Made by a program: the position numbers and the translations under genes. The notes beneath the pieces were generated by a model, which did no database searches, was not told the DNA's origin, and was given only the letters and a program-made list of their open reading frames with translations. A DNA stretch of 64,000 bases from Lenzites betulinus (lineage: Eukaryota; Basidiomycota; Agaricomycetes; Polyporales; Polyporaceae): positions 98,826 to 162,825 of the forward strand of contig JABYQU010000069.1 in the NCBI GenBank assembly GCA_022264855.1, given 5' to 3'. Below, piece by piece: positions 21,582-36,316 of this stretch (position 1 is its first letter; each line of letters opens with the position of its first letter).

Positions 21582-24500
21582 GTGCAAGATCGCTCGAGGC
21601 GCTCGTGGTATAGACTACTGTTCTATGATCACCCGGGTTATATAGATCGACTGCCCAAAGCAACACTTGGCCGCGACAAGGTCAAGGTCTGGTGCATGAA
21701 GTGCTTCGAGAAGCGGGTTGCGAATGAGCAGCGCGCCGATAGCTTGCGGGGTCAGCATGTGCGCACAACAGTTGAGATTGAGCAAGCTTGTAAGTACACA
21801 AATAAGTTCTTGTGGCAGTGTTTATGACACCGGATAGTGTGGGCTCTCCCGGAAAGCTTACCTCCCAAGGAGCGCTGGATCCGATCTGCAGGTGCCTCGC
21901 TCCTCGTCCACATCCAAGACTGCGATCTACAGGACCCCGCTGACCGTGCTAGGGCACAGAGGGATCATGACCAGATGAATCTCTCTCCCCGAAGACAGCG
22001 CAGGGTGACCACTGCCCGCACTGCGTCCTCGGCAGCCACTGTCCCGCAGCCATACATGCCAGTGCTCATCCCTACTGCCGGCCCTTCGAGTGTCCTACCG
22101 GTATATCCTCCCGGGATGGCTGGAGCCTCTCAGGGCTCTTTCGACTCCATAGACCCCTTCACACTGCAGCCCCAGCCTCGCCTCTCCCCGCTCACTATAA
22201 GTGGTTTGCCACTTTCAAATCCCCTCACATCGACTCCAATCCACGGCCCATCACCGCTCTCTAGTGTCCCGCCATCTGTATCTGCTAGCCCGTCATCAAA
22301 CATCGGCATCGGCTCTGTTCTTGGGTCGCGTCGAGAGAGTCCTATAGACTATGGTTCGCCACGACCATCTAAACGTGCCCGCGGGACAAGGTCTGTATCC
22401 CGACAACATAGTCTTCACCCAATCGAGCAGCCAGTCTGGGATGACGATTGCCAGGCACGTTTTCGCGCACGGCTTGCCAGGATCACAGCATCCTGCGGAT
22501 TTTCGTTCACATGGGTCGAGAACATTGAATGGCTCGAATTCTGCGATGATTTCCTCCCTAAAGCCAAGAATCCGTCGAGAAAAGTCCTCGCGCACAAGCT
22601 TATCCCCGCAGAGGTTGCCCGACTCCGCACAATTGCACAGATGGCCTGTCGCGGCCGTTTGGCCACTCTGCAGTGTGACGGTTACACAGCGCTGAACCAG
22701 CACCATCTCATAGCGTTTATGATATCAGTTGACGGCACTGTATGTGTTTTATTTGTTTTTTGTGCGGTATTAATCTGAGAATTCCCCTAGGTCTACTCCA
22801 TCCGTGCTTACGACACATCCGATGAGCCGAAGACTGCCGCAAACCTGCTCAGACTAGTTCATGAGGTTCTAGACATCCTGGAGAAGGAATGGGGTGTCAC
22901 TGTTATCGCAATGACCTCTGACTGCAGTGGCGAGTCGCGGGCAGCCCGAGCCGCACTTGTACGCGAGCGACCGTATCTTGTTGGCCCAGACTGCTATGCG
23001 CACCAGGTCAATCCACTTACTATCATTCATATGAGTCACACTAATCCCAAACAGGTGGACCTAGTTGTGCGGAACTATTTCGGTTGCAAGGCACCGCTTT
23101 TCGAGTGGACGAAGCAGGCAGACGAGCTGATCAAGTGGCTGCGGAGTCGAACATATCTTCTTGGTGTCCTCCGAGATGTTCAAGAAGGAATGCCTGGCTT
23201 CCGTGGTACTGCCAAGACCATTATCCGGGGTGTAGCAACCCGTTGGACTTCTCATTATCTTGCCTACCGTCGCCTCCTTGAGCTTCAAGGTGCGCTGCAC
23301 ATTCTCGCCAATGACCCACGCATCTATCTTTCTGGAAATGAGGAGAGCCATGCAAAGACTCGCAGCATGGTCCCTATCATTCAAAACGGCCTGTTTTGGC
23401 ACTCGCTCACTCGGTATGTTGTTTTACATTCAAATTCCAAGGCAAACTTCACACTAACCTACACCGCAAATAAAAGAATCAAACGGCACCTTGAACCACT
23501 GGCAATCGCCGCAAATATGACCCAGTCTAATGCCTGTCGTCTCGATCAGGTTCTCATCACATTCGGGAGACTATTTCAATCATTCTCGGAGCTAGACAGT
23601 CCTGACGAGGACATGATCAAGACAGCGGTTCTCCGCAGCCTTCAGATGCGCTGGGACAAGGCCGATCAGGATGTTTTTCTTGCAGCTGCTATCCTTAACC
23701 CCTTTCTCAAATGCCGTCCCTTCCGTGCTTTGCCGCTCGTCTTCGCTCCTGCTGCCGTTCACACCCTACTCGAGCGTCTGTGGAACCGCTTCTATCCGAG
23801 CCATGAGGCACCCGCTACGTTTTATAACGAGGTTTCCCAATATCTACGGGAGACAGGTGATTACATTAACCTGAGCAGCACTAAGCAGGCCATTAAGAAA
23901 GCAGCTGCAGCAGAGGTATGTTCTGAATTTGTGGACAGACAAGCATACTAACAGAATATGTACTAGAATAAGGATCCAAATCCAATCTCTGTCTGGACAG
24001 ATCTCCTCATACCTGAAACACCTCTTCCAGCACTTCACAAGCTCGCCACACATGTCCTATCCATCTGCCCGACATCCGCAAACTGCAAGCGACTGTTTAG
24101 CGCGCTTGGGCTTATTCTCACCAAACTTCGCAACCGGATGGGTCACGACACACTAATGAATGTTGCCGAGCTTCTCCTGCATATCCGGGATGAGCATACA
24201 CGCAAAGGGGTGAAGGCACGCCTCCGTCGTCACTTCGGAGAGCGTGTGCAGGCCACGGGGACCGGTGCGTGGCATAATATAATTTATTCTGCAAATACCA
24301 TGGTGCTGAGCTGCTGCTATCTAGTAGATGCTGACAGCGCTATTAGCCCTGGCCCATCTGATGTTCCACAAGCTCCTGAGAGCACAGATGCCGGTAATGC
24401 ATCACGGCGGGCCATGGGCTTTGACGCAATTATTTTTTCGGATATGGAAAGAGCTGACGAAGACTTACCTGGAGCCGACATCGCATTCCCTTCGGTGCAT

Positions 24501-24707
24501 CACATCACCCTCGACACCCTGTTTGACTTCGAAACGGACTATTGGCGGACACAATCGGCGGCGTCGAGCATGCCAGCTCTGGACGACGAACTTGCTTTGT
24601 GGGAGATTCTCGACATGGATGCCGATGGGGAGGAAGTGCCGGGGGGCGGCGATGAGCAGGGATTCGATATTGACACCTTGGTTGACAGTATTCTCAGTAG
24701 CAGCTAG
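21582..24707 (+). CDS. hAT transposase (BED zinc finger, DUF659-like, hAT C-terminal dimerisation)
   Basis: The gene catalyses excision and insertion of the surrounding element. Introns read at about 21,790-21,837, 22,740-22,790, 23,007-23,054, 23,414-23,476 and 23,916-23,966 join one frame ending at 24,707. The N-terminal BED-like finger is KVWCMKCFEKRV with SLLVHIQDCDLQ after the first intron. A Pro/Ser-rich linker follows, then the catalytic-core region (LATLQCDGYTALNQHHLIAF, VIAMTSDCSGESRAARAAL, GPDCYAHQ joined to VDLVVRNYFG). The dimerisation domain is LPALHKLATHVLSICPTSAN with CKRLFSALGLILTKLRNRM. The C-terminus is an acidic tail. The start is uncertain: 21,582 is only where the open frame begins (GTG), and an ATG at about 21,538 would need another small intron. 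Confidence 0.9.
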
Positions 24708-24863
24708 CCCTATTGTGAGAGTATGCACAGAATACGGACGCGTTGACGAGCATCTCACAGAAGTACACAACGGCGCCTGGTAGGAACGCTCGAGTCTCGC
24801 GCGCGGCGCGCGATGGTCCGGGAGGCGCTGCAAAAGTCATCCGGCGTGCGAAAGTCAACCGTC

Positions 24864-24888
24864 GACTCGGGCGACTGTCGCCCGAGTC
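24864..24888. repeat. Perfect 25-bp palindrome inside the hAT right end
   Basis: The arms GACTCGGGCGAC and GTCGCCCGAGTC are separated by one T. It lies about 35 bp inside the right terminal repeat and may be a subterminal transposase-binding or hairpin site; this is inference. Confidence 0.8.
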
Positions 24889-24921
24889 CGGCGGACCGGT
24901 CAACTTGGTCAACAGCTTGCG

Positions 24922-24937
24922 GACTGTGCCAACACTG
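24922..24937 (-). repeat. hAT right terminal inverted repeat
   Basis: GACTGTGCCAACACTG, exact inverse of the left end. Confidence 0.95.
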
Positions 24938-24945
24938 GTGCGTAA
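24938..24945. repeat. Target-site duplication, right copy (8 bp)
   Basis: GTGCGTAA, identical to 21,290-21,297. Confidence 0.95.
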
Positions 24946-25243
24946 ACTGCAATGCCATGCTAGACATTGTAAGCATTAGTATTCGTAGCCGAGCTGGGAT
25001 CTGCGTACAGGGATGCGCGGCTGGGTAGGAGGATAACTGCGGAGATTAGTGACAACGAACAGATGAGATCAGAGGGAGCGGTGCAAGAGCGAGACGGAGG
25101 CGGTGAGGAGTTCGAGGACGCCTGCCAAATCGAGTGGGCGCGGTGCAGCGCCTCATCGATCGCGCCTCCTCCTCCTCGTCCTCCTCATACATATACCCGC
25201 CGCGCGGCCCATCGTCCCCCTCACCTCTGCCTCTCCGCCCGCC

Positions 25244-27050
<1,807 letters not shown>

Positions 27051-27440
27051 GACTTCGCGACGCCCCACGTTGGATTTCCGAGGAACATTCAGATTTTGAG
27101 AGGTATATACGGAGGAAAGGATGAATGAATGTTGTGCAGATGTGAGACGTGTACGCTGGGTTCCGCGTCCCGCATGTGAGGGGACGTTTGGATGTAAAAC
27201 TACTTGTCTGTGCTGTTGTCTCTACTGCGTAGATGTATCCCGTAATTTATTATCTTTTCGGCTGAGTTGAGAGATACGTGTGATTGAATCTCGCCGGGCT
27301 CAGACGTTTGAGTACGGCCCCGGTAGCGCCGTCCGAACATGACTAACCCTTTAGGCCTACTCACTATTGCATCTGAGCGAGATGAGGGAACTTTGCGCGA
27401 CAGCGCGCTCGTATACTCATAGAGACGCGCCCCCAGGTGA
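27051..27440. other. Convergent 3' intergenic region
   Basis: AT-richer sequence between the kinase (plus) and deaminase-like gene A (minus). No gene seen. Confidence 0.5.
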
Positions 27441-27446
27441 ATCCCA

Positions 27447-27560
27447 CAAAAGCCGTAGGCGTCTATATATTTGTTGTCATTGAGAAAACTCGGGGCGAGC
27501 AGTGGGACGATTCCGTGGGCTGACCCACTTCACAGGTGCGGGCAGAAGAGCTCCAAGGGT
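27447..27560. repeat. Shared 3'-flank repeat, copy 1 of 4
   Basis: A segment beginning AAAGCCGTAGGCGTCTA and including CTCGGGGCGAGCAGTGGGAC recurs at about 29,370-29,490, 31,612-31,710 and 40,346-40,440. Two copies lie directly downstream of deaminase-like genes A and B. It marks the 3' flank of the duplicated unit. Confidence 0.8.
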
Positions 27561-27625
27561 GAAACAGAGTGTACACATATTGCAGAAAGAGAAAAACACA
27601 CACAGAGCATACTACATACTGTACC

Positions 27626-29261
27626 TTATGAAAACATATCGCGTACCATGATTCCGAGGGCCTTGTCAAAGTCGTTGATCACACGTTCGTCTTCTGCTTT
27701 GATAGTCAGTAATGCTTCCGTCACATAATGGGCGCATAACGTCTGACCGATGTCATCGAATGCCGTCGAGCTTTGAGAGCTGGATGATCGCTTCCATCGT
27801 GCCTGCGCGTCCTCAAGCCTCTGCGTGAGATACTGCCTGAGCTTGCTGCAGAACTCAACCCTGATAGGGCCATCGTCGGGAAGGTCGGGCCACATCCACG
27901 CGGTCGCCCGTCCGTGCGTTCCACGCGTGCGAACCCCAGATCCCTTGATAGATCGGTAGCAGGCAAAGAACATATCGCAGAACACGCAAGACAGCTTCGA
28001 GACCCCGATGTATGGCAGTATCGCTTGTCGACGCTGCTCGAGATGACAGAGTAAGGCGCATTCGCAGTGAACATGCTTGACCTTGACTGAGCGCGGCGAA
28101 TCGGTCAGTAGAGCGTATGGGAGAAGCCGTAAGTTGACGACGTACTGTCATTGGCTACACGGTGGACATTGTCAATCAAGTCCTTGATTTTCTTGAAGTT
28201 CTTCTCGCCGAAACCAAGACCGGAGAACATTGTCGTGATGTTTTCGCTCTCGAGCTTCATGTCAAAGGCTGTCTTCGACGGCCTGTTTGAAATGGTATGG
28301 ATGTTGATGTTGTCGCCGAACAGGGCAGAGAGAGCGGGTGTGGTGAAGATTTTGGTTAGAGCCAGATAGTCTGTGATCACGAAGGAGACCTTTCTCAGCC
28401 ATTTGGCATTGTCGATTGGCTTTTGGGGAGGGCGATCTGTGCGGACGGCATATGCTGAAGGAGATCAACGTTAGCCGAAAGGGGAATGATTTCAGAGTAA
28501 GACCACAAACCATGCACAAACCGATCGAAGTAGACCATCAGGGAGGCGGGTATCCTACGACGCATGTTGTCCAGGACTACGCATGCGTTGTGGACTTTGT
28601 CCACGTCGTAGTCGGATCCATTTTCGATGGACTGTTGTATGACCTCGACAGCCTTGGCGAACATATTGACAGACGTCTGTATGGTATCAGACGCTTGAAG
28701 CTTCGCCAAAGCATCTTGCTCGCCACTCGAGAGGTCGTCTCGAGTGTTTGCGGGGGGACCTTTGATGCATGTGAGGACATGGTCGACCTTTTCGGGCCAG
28801 TTCGATTTGGAGAACCGGGCCTGTATGCGTCCGATGGAGTGGCGAATTAACGACTGTCGGAGGGCGTGGAGCAAGGCTAAGACAGGCTCGGCATGCTCAT
28901 CCAAGAGATGAGCTCGCTTGGAGATCGCGTCGAGAATGGTGGCGCGGTTAGGAGAGGCCTGGATAGTGGCGCGGATATCGATGAGCTGTTTGCAGATCTT
29001 GCCCAGATGTTCAACGACTTTAGAGGAGACCACTGTATTTTCTGACACGTATAGTTCGATGTGGCCACCGTCCAAGCCGGCCCCGATTGCCACCACTTGA
29101 TCCCTGCTTTCGTGAACGAGGAGTTGCGCGAATGCGTCCAGCACTGCGGCGTTCTTCAAATCACCCTTCTGTAGAGGGGGCTTTACGACGTTGGGGCGAG
29201 GTGGATGGACATCGTTCAGACATACGGCAAGGGCACAGAGGTAATCGGGATCATCAGCCAT
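27626..29261 (-). CDS. OTT_1508-like deaminase family protein, copy A
   Basis: Exons (minus) 29261-28511, 28454-28146 and 28086-27626 give about 506 residues in one frame. The start MADDPDYLCALAVCLNDVHP is shared with copy B; an in-frame ATG further upstream (29,357) is less likely. The first 400 residues are a helical region of unknown role (AVLDAFAQLLVHESRDQVVA, LRQSLIRHSIGRIQARFSKS). The C-terminal part has a deaminase-like zinc-binding pattern: VKHVHCECALLCHLE (H-x-E type) and SKLSCVFCDMFFACY (C-x-x-C), followed by VRTRGTHGRATAWMWPDLPD. This pattern fits the fungal OTT_1508-like nucleic-acid/nucleotide deaminase group; the substrate is unknown. The gene is in tandem with copy B, same strand. 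Confidence 0.65.
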
Positions 29262-29369
29262 GTCAATATCACGGTCGAAGGAAACAAGCATAGATAATCG
29301 GGGTTTGAAACGTTGATTCCTGTCCGCGTTCTCCGCTGAATTCAACTTCCTGCGCACAGCAAACCCCGA

Positions 29370-29490
29370 GGAAAGCCGTAGGCGTTTATGTAATTGTCGT
29401 CACAGCAAAAATTCGGAGCGAGCTACTAGTGGGACGGTTCCGTGCCTGACCCGATTACACAGGTGCGGGCAGAAGAGCTCCAAGGGTGAA
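29370..29490. repeat. Shared 3'-flank repeat, copy 2 of 4
   Basis: Homologous to 27,447-27,560 (AAAGCCGTAGGCGT core and the AGGTGCGGGCAGAAGAGCTC block); it lies downstream of copy B. Confidence 0.8.
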
Positions 29491-29652
29491 ACAGAGCGTA
29501 TACATACTGCAGAGAGAGAACAACACATACAGGGCATACTGCATACTGTACCTTATGAAAACCTATCGCTCACAATGATTCCGAAGGCCTTGTCAAAGTC
29601 GTCAATCACACGTTCGTCTTCTGCTTCAAGTTAATAGTCAGTAATGCTTCCG

Positions 29653-31193
29653 TCACACATAATGGGCGCATAAAGTCTGACCGAGGTCATCGAATGCCGT
29701 CGTGCTTTGAGAGCTGGATGATGGCTTCCATCGTCTCTGCGCGTCCTCAAGCCTCTGCGTGAGATACTGCCTGAGCTTGTCGCAGAACCTAACCCTGATA
29801 GGGTCATCGTCGGGAAGGTTGGGCCACATCCACGCGGTTGCCCGTCCGTGCGTTCCACGTGTGCGCACCTCGGATCCCTTGATAGACCGGTGGCAGGCAA
29901 AGAACATATCGCAGGACACGCAAGAAAGTTTCGAGACCCCGATGTATGGGAGCATCGCCTGTCCACGCTGCTCGAGACGACAGAGTAAGGCGCATTCGCA
30001 GTGAACATGCTTGATCTTGGCTGAGCACGGCCAATCGGTCAGTAGGGCACATGGGAGAAGCCGTAAGTTGACGACGTACTGGTATTGGCTACACGGTGGA
30101 CTGCGCCAATCAGGTCCTGGATATTCTTGAAGTTAACTACGTTGAAACCAAGGCCGGCGAACGTCGTCGTGATCATTTCGATCTCGAGGTTCGTGACAAA
30201 GGCTCTCTTCGGCGGCCTGTTGAGAACGGAATGAATAGCGACGTTGTCGCCAAACAGGGCAGAGAGAGCGGGCGTGGTGAGGATTTTGCTTAGAACTAGG
30301 TAGTCGGCAATCACGAAGGAAACCTTTCTCAGCCATTTGGCAATGTTGGGGGGCTTTTGGAGAGGGTGATGTGTGCGGACGGCGTATGCTGAAAGATATC
30401 AATGTTAGCCGAAAATTTCAGAGTAAGATCACGAACCATGCAAAAACTGATCGAACCGGACCATCAGGGCGGCGGGTATCCTACGACCAAGGTGGTCTAA
30501 GACCATGCATGCCTTGTGGACTTCGTCCACGTCGTAGTCGGATCCCTTTTCGATGGACTGCCGTATGAGCCCGACAGCCCTGGTGAACGTATCAACAGAC
30601 CTCTGTATGATATCGGACCTTTGAAGTAACCCCAAAGCATCTAGCCCGCCGCTTGAGAGGTCGTTTCGAGTATTCGCGGGGGGACCTTTGATGTTTGCGA
30701 GGACATGGTCGACCTTTTCGGGCCAGTTCAGTTTCGTGAACCGGGCCTGTATGCGTCCGATGGAATGGCGAATTAACGACCGTCGGAGGGCGTGAAGCGA
30801 GGCAAAGGCAGGCTCGGTATCATCGCCATCCTTCAAGATATGATCTCGCTTGGAGATCGCGTCGAGAATGGTGGCACGGTTGGGAGAGGCCTCGATAGTG
30901 GCGCGGATATCGATGAGCTGTTTGCAGATGTTGCCCAGATGTTCAACGGCCAGAGAGGAGGACACCGTATTTTCTGATACGTATAGTTCGATGTGGCCAG
31001 CGTTCAAGCCGGCCCTGATCGCCACCACTTGATCCCTGCCTTCGTGAACGAGGAGTTGCGCAAATGCGTCCAGCACTACGGCGTTCTTGAAATCACCTTT
31101 GGGCAGAGGTGGATCTACGACGCTGTGGCGAGGTGGATGAACATCGTTCAGACATACGGCAAGGGCACAGAGGTAATCGGGATCATCGGCCAT
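29653..31193 (-). CDS. OTT_1508-like deaminase family protein, copy B, C-terminus altered
   Basis: Exons (minus) 31193-30437, 30388-30080 and 30020-29653 give about 477 residues. Intron positions equal those of copy A. Deaminase-type residues are kept (KIKHVHCECALLCRLE, SKLSCVSCDMFFACHRS). Compared with copy A, small insertions near 29,630-29,665 (net +7 bases) shift the frame, so the protein stops after LCAHYV and loses about 30 residues; the lost sequence is still readable in another frame to about 29,553. It is either a functional shortened form or the start of decay. The helical N-terminal region is strongly conserved with A. Confidence 0.6.
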
Positions 31194-31882
31194 GTTATGG
31201 TCAAATGGAATGAAACAAGCATAGATGATCGGGGTTTGAAACGTTGATAACATTTCGTTGTCCGCTGCCTGCGCACAGCAAACCCCCTCCCCCGCTGCCT
31301 GAACCGTGAACGTAACCCTCATGGATTTCTTCTGGTGCGTGCTACATAAGCAGACGGGAATTCTCCTGTTTTGGGCGTTATTGCTCGCCGTTTGGTAGCC
31401 TCGTGTTTCTGAGCGCCTGGAAGATGCCGTCGCCCCGTTTGTTAACTTCGCACTTGTGCTCACACCACGTCGACCACCCTCCAAACATAACTGAGCCGTT
31501 ATCCCACCCTACTGCTGTGCAACTGTCAGACTGATTTACCTTGGCTGAATAATTGAACTTCCTATACCCACGCGTTCGTACGCTCGCAAAGAACCCGCCT
31601 CCAAGTGAACCCGAGGAAAGCCGTAGGCGTCTACATATTTGTCTTCTTCGCAAAAACTCGGGGCGAGCAGTGGGACGATTGTGTGAGCTGACCCATTAGG
31701 ATCTCCGTAGCTATCACGTATACCGAGTGAGGTATGTGGCTTGCTACGCTTCTGCACTTTGTGTATGCTGACAGTGTCTTGACTCTTGGCAGCAAATCTG
31801 CTGCAAGCAGTGAATACATATCCCGTGACGCTGGCAATAAGTGACGCATATGCGTGCTCGGCATGGAGGGCAACAGCTTTCA
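31155..31882. repeat. Duplicated block, source copy (5' end and upstream flank of copy B)
   Basis: This stretch is repeated at 39,915-40,614 with small indels. It carries the first codons of copy B, about 400 bp of upstream DNA, and at 31,612-31,710 the same 3'-flank repeat found downstream of copies A and B. The last point suggests a third tandem unit once lay here and was lost. Confidence 0.85.
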
Positions 31883-32118
31883 TTGTTTTCGTGTTCGACT
31901 AGGTCCTCGTCGAGCCCCCTAGCTCCCTGTTCCCATTTTCAAACGATCCTTCTTTCCGTGGCTCACCGAACTCTCAGCGCTTTCTTAAGCTTTGGACACC
32001 AAATCGATTGGTAATTCAACGCAGCAATGCGATATTCCTCGGACCTCGGGAGACCAGGTTTCGAGAGTGGCATAAAAGCACACCTCAATGGCGCGACTGC
32101 ATATCGTCCATCGTCATC

Positions 32119-34595
32119 ATGGTCTCCCTCGCCTGGCTCCTTTCTGCGATTGCAGCAGTTGCGTATGCCGCGCCCAATGCAGGACAAACTGAACCCACCG
32201 TCGTCCTTGATAATGCAAAGGTCATCGGCTTTACGAACGGCTCAATCGCCCAGTTTCTCGGCGTCCCTTACGCTCAACCTCCGTAAGCGCAACCCTACCT
32301 GACCCTTCCCATCCTGTACAACACCCGTACTGACTCGTCGCCTCTCAGTGTCGAAGACCTCAGGCTCCGTCTACCACTCCCCATTCCAGTATACGAAGGC
32401 GTGGTTAATGCGACCCAGTTCGGCAACATCTGCATACAACAGAAGCTCACAGTGGCGCCATTCCCCAACGTCGTCCTGCCAGCCGCGCAAGAGTACTTAT
32501 TAGATTTCGTCGCAGTTCCGCAGGGAGTCACGCAGAGCGAGGACTGTACGTCGATACCTTGTGTTCAGCGTCTTGAACGAGTCCGTTGATGTTTGGTCGC
32601 ACCTGCACAGGTCTCAACCTCAACGTGATCGCCCCCATTGGCGTGACTCCGACATCTAAGCTACCTGTTGTTGTGGTAAGTTGCATGAAGCACACCGCGT
32701 GCCTCGGCATGTGCTGACGCCATAATCATGCTAGTATATCTACGGAGGTATGTGTATTTCAAGTGCCTTACCATATAAGTGGCGCTGAGTGCTGAGATCC
32801 CACTCTTCGAAGGTGGATACCAGATTGGCTCAAATGTCGCGTGCGGATCAACTTTCCTTGTGTTCCGAGAAGCACTCAGTATACTGAACTCGCCTCAGAC
32901 TACCGGGCCAGGCTATCGTTGAGAAGTCACTCTCGATGGGCCAACCCGTCGTGTACGTTGCGATGAACTATCGGTAAGGTCTGAATGCCATGTGAGTGTT
33001 CGCTCCTGACAGTGTCTCACTCAATGTACAGGCTGAGCGGTAAGCATACCCGGGCAATCCGTAAGAAATCTGTCTCTGAAAACCCACATATCTAGCACTC
33101 GGCTTCTTAGGCGGTAAGGAGGTCAAGAATGCCGGGGTAGGAAACCTCGGGTTGCAAGATCGTACGTTACTGCAGTCTGATTCCATGTTGGCTGAGCTCC
33201 ATAATGACTGGTACTGTGCCGCTCTAGAAAGAGAAGCTCTACGTTGGATTCAGAAGTACATCTCTGCGTTTGGCGGGGACCCTTCGAAGGTTATGATGTA
33301 AGACCCCGAACAGCACCCACCCTCCTCATACTAATCATCTGCTCACAATTCGTTAGCTGGGGACAGAGTGCTGGGTCCGTCTCAGTCGCACTGCACATGC
33401 TCGCCAATGACGGAGACCCCGAAGGCCTCTTCCGCGCCGGCTTCCTCGAGTCCGGGACGCCGGGCCCTTACGGAGACATCCTCGAACTCCAGGGAACTTA
33501 CGACCAAATCGTCTCCGACGCAGGGTGCGCGTCCTCGGACGACACTCTGCATTGTCTGAGGACGGTCCCCATCGAGGCGCTCAGCGCTGCTATGGACAAG
33601 TCGCCATCGTTTGTGGACTATGTGGTGCGTATCGCTACTGGGGCGGGTCAAGGAAAGCAGGTGACCAAGAATAATGCGCTCATAGCAAGTGAATACGCCG
33701 TGGAACGCTCATGCGGATGGTGTTTTCGTAACGAATTCCCCACAACGGTGGCTATTAACTGACAAGATCGCCAAAGTTCCGATCGTGGTCGGTGCGTCCG
33801 ATTTACATGACGACATTATCGAGCGTCTCTAACTCATCAGTACGTTCTCAGGAAACGTTGAGGATGAAGGATCGGCATTCTCCCTCTTTTCTCTTAACAT
33901 CACGTATGTCCACTCACATTGTCGCATACACAGGCAAGTTCTCACAGACTGCTCTAGCACCGATGCACAATTCTTCAACTACATCCACTCCAACTTCTAC
34001 CCGAAGGCCCAGAGAGCCGAGATTGCTCCGCTGCTCGAGCTGTACCCCTCCGACCCGGCCGCGGGCTCGCCCTTCGGCACTGGCGACAACTTTGCATACT
34101 CGCCGCAGTTCAAGCGCATTGCTGCGTTTCAGGGCGACTGGATCGAGCACGGCCCTCGGCGGCTCTTCACGCGGGTTGTCTCCGAGAGGCAGCCCGTGTA
34201 CGCGTTCCGTATGTATTCACGACATGCGATCACCGTAGATATGACACTGAACCTTTGGCAGTGAGCAAGGGCAACCAGGTTCCCGGGCTCGGCGCAGTAG
34301 GTCTCGCACATTCTCGAGGACGTTCATGCTCTGATCCCCTTTCACCCCATAGGCGCACGGCACCGACCTGCAGAACGTGTACGGCGGCGGCGACATGGCT
34401 GAATACCTCATCCGCTTCGCTACCACTCTCGACCCTAATGGCGCGGGCGCGTTCTACTGGCCTCGGTACTCGAATAGCAACCCGCAGCTGTTGACATTCC
34501 AGGACGGAGCAGTGCCGTTAACGCTCACGAAGGATAATTACCGTGTCGAGCAGTTGGAGTACTTGACGGCGCTGAGCCTGAAGTACCCTGCTTGA
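32119..34595 (+). CDS. Secreted type-B carboxylesterase/lipase
   Basis: ATG 32,119 opens a signal peptide (MVSLAWLLSAIAAVAYA). Many short introns join exons reading GSIAQFLGVPYAQPPVEDLR, SEDCLNLNVIAP (the family's E-D-C-L motif), YIYGGGYQIGS (oxyanion loop), QPVVYVAMNYR, FGGDPSKVMIWGQSAGSVSV, NTPWNAHADGVFVTNSPQ and FFNYIHSNFYPKAQRAE. The nucleophile Ser is in GQSAGS (about residue 235; E is commoner than Q at the second position) and the catalytic His in GAAHGTDLQNVYGG. It hydrolyses esters outside the cell; the substrate is unknown. The frame is intact through about 12 exons with a length close to the usual 540 residues. The start was chosen for the signal peptide; an upstream in-frame start at 32,008 would bury it. 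Confidence 0.88.
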
Positions 34596-35055
34596 TCGGG
34601 ATGTTCTGTAACTGTCCGTGTTTCAGTACATAAATGCGCGAGCGTTCATGAAGTCGATGCCCTACCCTGACAAGCTCACATAAACAGTATCGCACAAACA
34701 GGCCCGACGACTCAGGATAGCCTGAAGATGAATTGTGGTGCATAATGTGCACATGCTCTTCTTAAGTATCTTGCGCTCACCTGCATAGGTACGTCCCATA
34801 CCTGGAACTCTATTCCCGGCCCGCGTCCAGTCAGCTGCTGTCCAAAATCCGGACCGCAAGTGTATTCTTGTTCGTGCGCGCATTCATTCATCCCCTATTT
34901 AGGTCTCGCAAGGACATGCGGTCACCGATCCAGAGGAGCGGCGCCGCTAACAAACGCAGTATAAAGTACCAGAGGAGTCGCGCGGGAAGCCTGCTTTGAT
35001 CGAGCTTGCCCGCAACCCATCCACGTACCTCAGCTAACTGACAACCAGAGCGGAT
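34596..35055. other. Intergenic between carboxylesterase and aldo-keto reductase
   Basis: No gene seen. It holds the 3' end of the esterase gene and the presumed promoter of the reductase. Confidence 0.5.

Positions 35056-36316
<1,261 letters not shown>

Larger units (their letters stand above)
21298..24937 (+). mobile_element. Complete hAT-superfamily DNA transposon (3640 bp)
   Basis: The element has perfect 16-bp terminal inverted repeats: CAGTGTTGGCACAGTC at 21,298-21,313 and its reverse complement at 24,922-24,937. A perfect 8-bp duplication GTGCGTAA flanks it. It encodes one spliced transposase with a BED-like zinc finger and a hAT dimerisation domain. Weaker inverted similarity continues inside both ends. 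A perfect 25-bp palindrome lies at 24,864-24,888 (12-bp arms around one T). Identical duplications, matching TIRs and a largely open transposase suggest a young, possibly mobile copy. Confidence 0.95.

Noticed and set aside
28416..29100. Plus-strand frames inside the deaminase-like genes
   Set aside because: The minus-strand exons join in one frame with paralogue-conserved introns; the plus frames are shadows.
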